Source: an uncultured Oscillospiraceae bacterium (GTDB lineage Bacteria; Bacillota; Clostridia; Oscillospirales; Acutalibacteraceae). Taken from it: a stretch of DNA of 12,822 bases. Shown here in pieces: positions 8,119 to 12,822 of the stretch. Numbering within the stretch: the stretch's first letter is position 1; each line of letters starts with the position of its first letter. The notes beneath the pieces are model-generated. The model searched no databases. It saw nothing but the letters and a program-made list of their open reading frames with translations, and was not told the DNA's origin. The DNA is taken from NCBI GenBank assembly GCA_900552605.1, contig USAR01000015.1, positions 1 through 12,822 of the forward strand. The letters are read 5' to 3'. Both the position numbers and the translations under genes were made by a program.

Positions 8119-8975
8119 AAGTCACTCCCCCCAACATATTCCAAAATGCTTTTAACAGCTGCATCAACAGTAAAGCAGTTTGTATTAACCTCTAATCCTT
8201 TCTCTTTAAGAATCAGCATAATTTTGGTTATCTGCGGTACCTTAAGACCGGCTTTCAGCAGTTCTTTCTCGTTTCCGAAAACATCCCGTACCGTGCCGAA
8301 AAGAGCAAGATTTCCGTCTTTCATAACCAAGACCTTATCAGCAACGGCTGCAATGTCCTCCATATTGTGAGAAACCAAGAAAACAGTTGCGTTGCTGCGG
8401 CGACGGTACTCAAGTATTCTTGAAACAATAAGCTTTCTGCCGGCAGGGTCAAGTCCTGCGGTTGGCTCGTCAAGCACGAGCACCTTCGGTTTCATCGCAA
8501 GCACCCCTGCAATTGCAACGCGACGCATCTGACCGCCCGAAAGCTCAAACGGAGAACGGGAAAGAAGGCAGTCGTCAATTCCCACAAGCTTTGCGGCTTC
8601 AAGGACCGTGTTATTAAGCTCATCGCCCTCAAGACCTTTATTTTGCGGACCGTATGCAATATCGTTGTAAACAGTTTCGGCAAAAAGCTGATGTTCCGGA
8701 TACTGAAAAACCATTCCTACTTTAAATCGAATTTTTCTTATATCCTTGGGGTTTGTCCAAATGTCCTCACCATCGAGCACTACTGTGCCGCTGTGCGGTC
8801 GCAACAATCCGTTTAAGTGCTGCATCAAGGTTGATTTTCCACTGCCTGTGTGACCGATAACACCGATAATTTCTCCTCTTTCTGCCGAAAAAGAAACATT
8901 TTTAATTGCATCGGTTTGAAACGGGGTACCTTGCCCATACAAATAGGTCAGATCTCTAACTTCTAAAAATGCCAA
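8115..8975 (-). CDS. ecfA2: ECF transporter ATPase EcfA2
   Basis: 286 residues starting at TTG. The start is supported by GGAGG at 8985-8989, 9 nt upstream, and by alignment of MAFLEVRDLTYLYG with family N-termini. It is an ABC ATPase: Walker A GHTGSGKST (41-49), Q-loop Gln91 in FQYPEHQLF (the QLF form typical of the A2 subunit), signature LSGGQ (145-149), Walker B VLVLDE (165-170), and switch His203. It pairs with EcfA1 as a heterodimer that powers uptake through EcfT. It lies 73 bp downstream of ecfA1, with a GC-rich palindrome in the gap, and overlaps ecfT by 4 bases. Confidence 0.96.
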   Translation of the reverse strand: MAFLEVRDLTYLYGQGTPFQTDAIKNVSFSAERGEIIGVIGHTGSGKSTLMQHLNGLLRPHSGTVVLDGEDIWTNPKDIRKIRFKVGMVFQYPEHQLFAETVYNDIAYGPQNKGLEGDELNNTVLEAAKLVGIDDCLLSRSPFELSGGQMRRVAIAGVLAMKPKVLVLDEPTAGLDPAGRKLIVSRILEYRRRSNATVFLVSHNMEDIAAVADKVLVMKDGNLALFGTVRDVFGNEKELLKAGLKVPQITKIMLILKEKGLEVNTNCFTVDAAVKSILEYVGGSDL

Positions 8976-8984
8976 TGCTTTAAT

Positions 8985-8989
8985 CCTCC
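8985..8989 (-). promoter_or_regulatory. Ribosome binding site that fixes the TTG start of ecfA2
   Basis: GGAGG on the - strand lies 9 nt before the TTG at 8975-8973. There is no ATG or GTG in frame at a suitable distance, so the site decides the start. It begins 5 nt after the end of a perfect 14-bp palindrome. Confidence 0.75.
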
Positions 8990-8994
8990 GAAAC

Positions 8995-9008
8995 GGGCGC
9001 CGGCGCCC
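8995..9008. repeat. Perfect 14-bp GC palindrome (GGGCGCCGGCGCCC) between ecfA1 and ecfA2
   Basis: The sequence equals its own reverse complement and is all G/C within an otherwise AT-rich 73-bp gap. As RNA it could form a short stem (GGGCG/CGCCC with a CCGG loop) 5 nt before the ecfA2 ribosome binding site. As DNA it could be a symmetric protein site or one copy of a dispersed repeat. No function can be assigned from this window. Confidence 0.7.
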
Positions 9009-9025
9009 TACCTTTAAAATAATGC

Positions 9026-9046
9026 TTTGCTGATATTAACAGCAAA
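9026..9046 (-). repeat. Small inverted repeat just after the ecfA1 stop
   Basis: TTTGCTG and CAGCAAA form a 7-bp stem around a 7-nt AT loop a few bases past the ecfA1 TGA. No immediate T run follows, so it is a weak terminator or attenuator candidate at best. It could instead protect the 3' end of a processed transcript. Confidence 0.4.
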
Positions 9047-9049
9047 ATA

Positions 9050-9892
9050 TCAATTATGACGTTTCAACGCCCCGGTCAATGCCTCGGCACAAGCTTCTTC
9101 ACTAAGTATTTCATCACCGAGGTCAATGCCGTGTTTTTTTAGTTTATAGGCAAGCTCTGCCGTCTGCGGAACACTGAGACCCGCGCTTTGCAAAAGTTCA
9201 ACTTTACCGAAAAGCTTTTTCGGCTCGGTATCGGCAACAATAACGCCGTCGTTCATAACAAGCGTTCTGTCTGAAAGTGCCGCCTCATCCATATAATGAG
9301 TTATAAGAATTACTGTTATACCTTGCTCACGGTTAAGCTTTAAGAGTGTTGACATAACCTCTTGCCTGCCCATAGGGTCAAGCATAGCGGTTGGCTCGTC
9401 AAGCACAATACATTGCGGCTGCATTGCAAGAATACCCGCAATTGCAACACGCTGCTTCTGTCCGCCCGAAAGCATATGCGGCGCCTTCCTGCGGCAGTTA
9501 TACATATCAACAGTTTTAAGCGCATTATCAACCCTTGTACGGATTTCCTTTGTGGGTATGCCGAGGTTTTCAGGACCGAAGGCAACGTCATCTTCAACAA
9601 TAGAAGCCACCATTTGATTATCGGGATTTTGGAAAACCAGACCGACACGCTTTTTTGTTTCAAGCTCGTTTTCTTCGTCGGCAGTGTTAAGACCGTCGAC
9701 CGTAACAGTGCCTTCGCTCGGCAAAAGTAACCCGTTCAAAAGCCTTGCAACTGTGGATTTACCTGAGCCGTTGTGCCCAAGCACTGCATTAAAACTGCCG
9801 CGCTTAAAACCGACAGAAAGGTTTTTTACAACATATGGCTCGTCGCTTTGGTAGCGATAGCTAACGTTATCAAGTTTAATAATATCGTCCAT
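9050..9892 (-). CDS. ecfA1: ECF transporter ATPase EcfA1
   Basis: 280 residues from the ATG at 9892. The frame stays open for another 16 codons upstream, but those lie inside the preceding gene and do not resemble the family, whereas MDDIIKLDNVSYRYQ does. Motifs: Walker A GHNGSGKST (39-47), Q-loop Gln88 in FQNPDNQMV (the A1-type form), signature LSGGQ (141-145), Walker B CIVLDE (161-166), and switch His199. It is the partner ATPase of EcfA2 in the ECF module. The ATG is 4 nt after the TAG of the methyltransferase gene; the likely ribosome site GGAAGG sits about 12 nt upstream inside that gene, a somewhat long spacing that suggests coupling. Confidence 0.96.
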   Translation of the reverse strand: MDDIIKLDNVSYRYQSDEPYVVKNLSVGFKRGSFNAVLGHNGSGKSTVARLLNGLLLPSEGTVTVDGLNTADEENELETKKRVGLVFQNPDNQMVASIVEDDVAFGPENLGIPTKEIRTRVDNALKTVDMYNCRRKAPHMLSGGQKQRVAIAGILAMQPQCIVLDEPTAMLDPMGRQEVMSTLLKLNREQGITVILITHYMDEAALSDRTLVMNDGVIVADTEPKKLFGKVELLQSAGLSVPQTAELAYKLKKHGIDLGDEILSEEACAEALTGALKRHN

Positions 9893-9896
9893 AAAT

Positions 9897-10763
9897 CTAT
9901 TTTGCCTTCCATATAGTTGTGCTGCCGCACGGAAGCACAATGTCCTTTTCGGTTATTTTAAGACCGATTTCATCGGTCGAAACATCGCCGTTTCTGCCTA
10001 CTCCGAAAATACTCTTTGTCATATAATTCATAATTGTCGGCGACATTCCCGTTGTATAGGAGTTTATAAGCAGAAGTTTAGCGTCTCTGGAAAACACCTG
10101 TGAAGTCAGCTCCAAAAGCTCTGCCAATTGATTTTCAAACTTCCAAACTTCGCCGTCGGGTCCTCTGCCGTATGACGGTGGGTCCATAATGATTATATCG
10201 TATTTATTACCGCGGCGGATTTCTCGCCGCACAAATTTAAGGCAATCATCAACAAGCCACCGCACCGGATGCTTTTCAACGTGTGAGGCAGCCGCATTTT
10301 CCTTTGCCCACTGCACCATACCTTTAGATGCGTCTACGTGTGTTACCGAAGCGCCTGCGGCAAGTGCCGCAATGGTTGCACCGCCGGTATAAGCAAAAAG
10401 GTTAAGCACTTTAAGCGGTCTGTCGGCAGATTTCACAGTATCGATGAGCAGCTGCCAATTAACCGCCTGCTCCGGAAAAAGTCCTGTGTGTTTAAAGCCC
10501 ATCGGTTTTAATCTGAAAGTAAGCTCTTTAAACTTAATACTCCAAACATCCGGTACTTTTTTAAGCATTTCCCAACTTCCGCCGCCCGAGCGTGAACGAT
10601 GATAAACGGCGTCTGCCTTTTCCCAAAGCATTGAAGAACGCTTGTCTTTCCAAATTACCTGTGGGTCGGGACGAATTAGGATTATGTCCCCCCACCGCTC
10701 CAGCCTCTCACCGTTTGTGGCGTCTATAAGTTCGTAATCTTTAAAATCTTCGGTAAATCGCAT
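9897..10763 (-). CDS. Class I SAM-dependent methyltransferase, RlmI/RlmK-like
   Basis: 288 residues. The Rossmann methyltransferase core shows motif I NLFAYTGG (121-128), an acidic loop VTHVDASKG (140-148) and motif IV DPPSYG (194-199), as in the COG1092/PF10672 family that includes the 23S rRNA methyltransferases RlmI (m5C1962) and the RlmK part of RlmKL (m7G2069). The N-terminal PUA domain of RlmI is not evident; residues 1-115 are a beta-rich segment. Where RlmI has its catalytic cysteine (FSCSG), this protein reads INSYTTG (233-239), with no cysteine, so m5C chemistry is unlikely and another base or atom is probably methylated (inference). The ATG has AAAGGA about 8 nt upstream. It sits 21 bp after ruvB and 4 bp before ecfA1. 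Confidence 0.85.
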   Translation of the reverse strand: MRFTEDFKDYELIDATNGERLERWGDIILIRPDPQVIWKDKRSSMLWEKADAVYHRSRSGGGSWEMLKKVPDVWSIKFKELTFRLKPMGFKHTGLFPEQAVNWQLLIDTVKSADRPLKVLNLFAYTGGATIAALAAGASVTHVDASKGMVQWAKENAAASHVEKHPVRWLVDDCLKFVRREIRRGNKYDIIIMDPPSYGRGPDGEVWKFENQLAELLELTSQVFSRDAKLLLINSYTTGMSPTIMNYMTKSIFGVGRNGDVSTDEIGLKITEKDIVLPCGSTTIWKAK

Positions 10764-10784
10764 TTTTGTATCCTTTTATGTTCA

Positions 10785-11816
10785 TCAAAATAGTGGCGCC
10801 TGGCTGCCAAACGGCATTCCTAAGTGGTCGTATGCCGCCTTGGTAACACATCTGCCGCGGCTTGTTCTTGTTAAAAAGCCGATCTGCATAAGATACGGTT
10901 CATAAACGTCCTCAATAGTGACGGATTCTTCGCCGATAGCCGCAGCAAGAGTATCAAGACCGACAGGCCCGCCGGAATACTTTTCAATTATCGTTCTTAA
11001 AAGTCTGCGGTCAAAATCATCTAAACCGAGTTCGTCGATTTCGAACCGCTCAAGTGCAAGTGCGGCAATCTCGGTGTCGATTTTTTCTTTCCCCAAGACC
11101 TGTGCAACATCTCGCACACGTTTAAGCAATCTGTTGGCAATTCTCGGTGTCCCGCGTGATCGTGATGCAATTTCAAGTGCGCCGTCACTATCTATTTCTA
11201 TCCCTAAAATTCCTGCCGAACGGGTTACGATTTCCGCCAACTCCTCGGGTGAATAAAGCTCAAGACGCTGCAAAACGCCGAAACGATCACGCAAAGGTGC
11301 GGATAGCTGACCGGAACGTGTGGTGGCGCCCACAAGCGTAAAGCGGTTAAGATCGAGCCTTATTGAACGTGCGGACGGACCTTGTCCGAAAATTATATCC
11401 AATACAAAATCTTCCATCGCAGGATACAGTACCTCTTCAACACTGCGGGAAAGTCGATGAATCTCATCAATAAAAAGCACATCGCCGTCGTTAAGATTTG
11501 TAAGCAGTGCCGCAAGATCCTTAGGCTTTTCTATGGCAGGACCGCTTGTAACACGGAAATTAACGCCCATTTCATTTGCGATAATTCCCGCAAGCGTGGT
11601 TTTACCGAGTCCGGGAGGACCGTAAAGCAAAACATGGTCAAGAGGTTCTTTTCTTTGTACTGCCGCCTTAATGTAAATTTCCAAATTGTCCTTTGCCTTT
11701 TCCTGCCCTATATATTCCTGCAGGGTGCGTGGGCGCAAGCTGAACTCAACTTCCGAATCGTTGCTGCCGACATACTCGGGCGTGACAATTCGGTTTTCAA
11801 AATCCATATCTTCCAT
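10785..11816 (-). CDS. ruvB: Holliday junction branch migration helicase RuvB
   Basis: 343 residues, standard length. RuvB hexamers are the AAA+ motors that pull DNA through RuvA-bound Holliday junctions. Visible motifs: Walker [10 protein letters not shown] (66-74), Walker B VLFIDE (113-118), sensor 1 GATTRSG (163-169), arginine finger region LRDRFG (175-180), sensor 2 [10 protein letters not shown], and the C-terminal winged helix with [18 protein letters not shown]. The ATG at 11816 is chosen over one three codons later because TAGGAGA lies 8 nt before it. It is separated from ruvA by 63 bp holding a possible promoter. Confidence 0.98.
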   Translation of the reverse strand: MEDMDFENRIVTPEYVGSNDSEVEFSLRPRTLQEYIGQEKAKDNLEIYIKAAVQRKEPLDHVLLYGPPGLGKTTLAGIIANEMGVNFRVTSGPAIEKPKDLAALLTNLNDGDVLFIDEIHRLSRSVEEVLYPAMEDFVLDIIFGQGPSARSIRLDLNRFTLVGATTRSGQLSAPLRDRFGVLQRLELYSPEELAEIVTRSAGILGIEIDSDGALEIASRSRGTPRIANRLLKRVRDVAQVLGKEKIDTEIAALALERFEIDELGLDDFDRRLLRTIIEKYSGGPVGLDTLAAAIGEESVTIEDVYEPYLMQIGFLTRTSRGRCVTKAAYDHLGMPFGSQAPLF

Positions 11817-11840
11817 TTATTTTTCTCCTAAGAATAATAA

Positions 11841-11870
11841 ACTATATCAGTTATAACTAAAACCAAGCAA
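11841..11870 (-). promoter_or_regulatory. Candidate promoter upstream of ruvB
   Basis: On the - strand, TTGCTT (11870-11865), an 18-bp spacer and TATAGT (11846-11841) preceded by TGA give an extended -10 promoter (TGnTATAGT) in the ruvA-ruvB gap. A 10-bp palindrome AGTTATAACT (11849-11858) overlaps the spacer. It may give ruvB and downstream genes extra expression; the call is tentative. Confidence 0.35.
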
Positions 11871-11879
11871 ATAACGTCG

Positions 11880-12482
11880 TCAGAGCTTGCTTGCCGCTTT
11901 AAGAGCCTCTTTAATCATTTCTTCAACCGATAGGCTCTGGTCAAGCGAAGAAACAGCACGCACTGCCTCAGGCTGAGTAAAGCCGATTGAAATAAGCGCT
12001 TCTATTGCCTCGCCGGCAACACCTGCCGAAGCCGCGGCTGTAACAATGCCGCTTGGCGCGTCATTCGATGCAACTGTTATGCCTTTAAATTTATCTTTTA
12101 GCTCAAGCACAAGTCTTTGCGCGGTTTTTACGCCGAGACCGTTTGCTTTTGAAAGCGTTTTTGTATCGCCCGAAATAATGCACGCTGCAAGCTGTTCAGG
12201 AGTGAAATCCGACAAAACGCTTATGCCTATCTTCGGTCCGATGCCGTTAACCGAAATAATCTTCCGGAAAAACTCAAGCTCTTCAATATCGATAAAACCA
12301 TAGAGATCTATCGAATCCTCACGCACCGCCATATAGGTGTAAAGCGCAGCCTCTTCACCGAGCTGTGGCAGCATTGCAGCGGTTTTTGCGGTTACAGTGC
12401 ATCGATAACCCACGCCGCCACATTCAACAACCGCCGAGGACATATCGCTGTATATAAGTGTTCCTCTTAAAGAATAAATCAT
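11880..12482 (-). CDS. ruvA: Holliday junction DNA-binding protein RuvA
   Basis: 200 residues, usual length. RuvA tetramers clamp the Holliday junction and recruit RuvB. Domain I is an OB fold (about 1-63; start MIYSLRGTL, end REDSIDLYGF). Domain II holds two helix-hairpin-helix motifs: VNGIGPKIG (about 79-87) and ANGLGVKTAQRL (about 113-124). A flexible Ala/Ser/Gly linker leads to domain III, a UBA-like RuvB-binding domain (about 155-200). The ATG follows GAGGTG, which overlaps the ruvC stop (ATGAGGTGA), 7 nt away, so it is probably coupled to ruvC. There are no oddities. Confidence 0.98.
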   Translation of the reverse strand: MIYSLRGTLIYSDMSSAVVECGGVGYRCTVTAKTAAMLPQLGEEAALYTYMAVREDSIDLYGFIDIEELEFFRKIISVNGIGPKIGISVLSDFTPEQLAACIISGDTKTLSKANGLGVKTAQRLVLELKDKFKGITVASNDAPSGIVTAAASAGVAGEAIEALISIGFTQPEAVRAVSSLDQSLSVEEMIKEALKAASKL

Positions 12483-12489
12483 TTTTGTT

Positions 12490-12822
12490 TCACCTCATAA
12501 ATTTAAGCTTTGTCATAAGAGAGCTTGACGTGTGTGCGTGACAAATCGCCATTGCAAGCGCGTCCGCCGTGTCGTCCGGTTTGGGTGCTTTTTCAAGCTT
12601 CAGCATTATGCGAGTCATTTCAATTACCTGGTGCTTTTCCGCCCTTCCGTAACCTGTTACTGCCTGCTTTACCTGTAACGGAGTGTATTCAAAAACCGGA
12701 AGTTTGCACTGCTCGGCTGCAAGCAAAATAACACCGCGTGCTTGTGCCACATCGATAGCCGTGGTTGTGTTAGTGTTAAAGAAAAGCTTTTCAATCGACA
12801 TAGCCTCGGGTTTTGTTCGTTT
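12490..12822 (-). CDS. ruvC: Holliday junction resolvase RuvC, C-terminal part (5' end outside the window)
   Basis: The frame is open to the right edge, giving the last 110 residues; RuvC is normally about 160-170 aa, so some 55 residues, including the first catalytic Asp, are missing. Visible: the catalytic Glu in MSIEKLFF, the family stretch AIDVAQARG, VKQAVTGYGRAEKHQV, and the acidic KPDDTADALA motif that supplies the last two metal ligands. RuvC is an RNase H-fold endonuclease that cuts Holliday junctions symmetrically. An internal ATG at 12801 is not the start, because the family sequence continues upstream of it. With ruvA and ruvB it completes the ruvCAB set. Confidence 0.96.
   Translation of the reverse strand, partial: KRTKPEAMSIEKLFFNTNTTTAIDVAQARGVILLAAEQCKLPVFEYTPLQVKQAVTGYGRAEKHQVIEMTRIMLKLEKAPKPDDTADALAMAICHAHTSSSLMTKLKFMR

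Noticed and set aside
8976..9049. A possible promoter (TTGCTG then TTATTT or TATTTT) between ecfA1 and ecfA2
   Set aside because: The -10 match is poor and overlaps a small hairpin; the evidence is too weak to list it as a promoter.
9893..9940. A 16-codon N-terminal extension of EcfA1
   Set aside because: It overlaps the end of the methyltransferase gene, does not resemble EcfA1 N-termini, and the ATG at 9892 gives the standard start.
11382..11831. A 149-codon + strand frame opposite ruvB
   Set aside because: It lies wholly over the well-conserved RuvB sequence and has no family features.
1..12822. CRISPR arrays, insertion sequences, integrases, phage genes or defence systems
   Set aside because: No regularly spaced repeats, transposase or integrase motifs or toxin-antitoxin pairs were found on either strand; the genes are collinear housekeeping genes of similar composition.

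Overview
This window looks like a chromosomal segment of a low-to-moderate GC Gram-positive bacterium of class Clostridia, most likely an uncultured gut or rumen member of the Oscillospirales (Ruminococcus-like). The pointers are a domain-permuted glycoside hydrolase family 3 enzyme of the type known from Ruminococcus and Butyrivibrio, a ClpE-type unfoldase with an N-terminal zinc finger, a DUF5711-like membrane protein, a group II ECF transporter core next to truA, and strong AGGAGG-like ribosome binding sites. The taxonomic call is inference from gene content, not a search result.

Layout. On the + strand, 1-1674 is the 3' part of a GH3 beta-glycosidase gene cut by the left edge; it ends at a strong hairpin terminator (1715-1758). 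From 1841 rightwards everything lies on the - strand. Read in the direction of transcription, from the right edge leftwards: ruvC (cut by the edge), ruvA, ruvB, an RlmI/RlmK-like methyltransferase, ecfA1, ecfA2, ecfT, truA, a DUF5711-like membrane protein, a CvpA family protein, a clpE-like gene, and a tRNA-Pro(CGG) with its own promoter and terminator. The 1675-2083 stretch has no protein gene but is full of signals: two terminators facing each other, the tRNA, and a near-consensus sigma-70 type promoter.

How the genes go together. The - strand genes are tightly packed. Gaps of 4-21 bp separate several pairs, 4-base ATGA overlaps join ecfA2 to ecfT and the DUF5711-like gene to cvpA, and an 8-base overlap joins truA to the DUF5711-like gene. 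This suggests one or a few long transcripts with translational coupling. The longer gaps (ruvA-ruvB 63 bp, ecfA1-ecfA2 73 bp, cvpA-clpE 74 bp) are the places where extra promoters or processing would fit. The jobs are recombination and branch migration (RuvABC), RNA modification (TruA and the methyltransferase), micronutrient uptake (EcfA1-EcfA2-EcfT, with no substrate-binding S component in view), two envelope proteins of unclear function, and protein quality control (ClpE).

Overall this is mostly an ordinary housekeeping region. I do not see a CRISPR array, transposase, integrase, phage gene, toxin-antitoxin pair or defence system. The items most worth a second look are the methyltransferase that lacks the RlmI catalytic cysteine, the coupled DUF5711-CvpA pair, the perfect GC-rich palindrome just upstream of the TTG-started ecfA2, and the compact clpE/tRNA-Pro/terminator arrangement.
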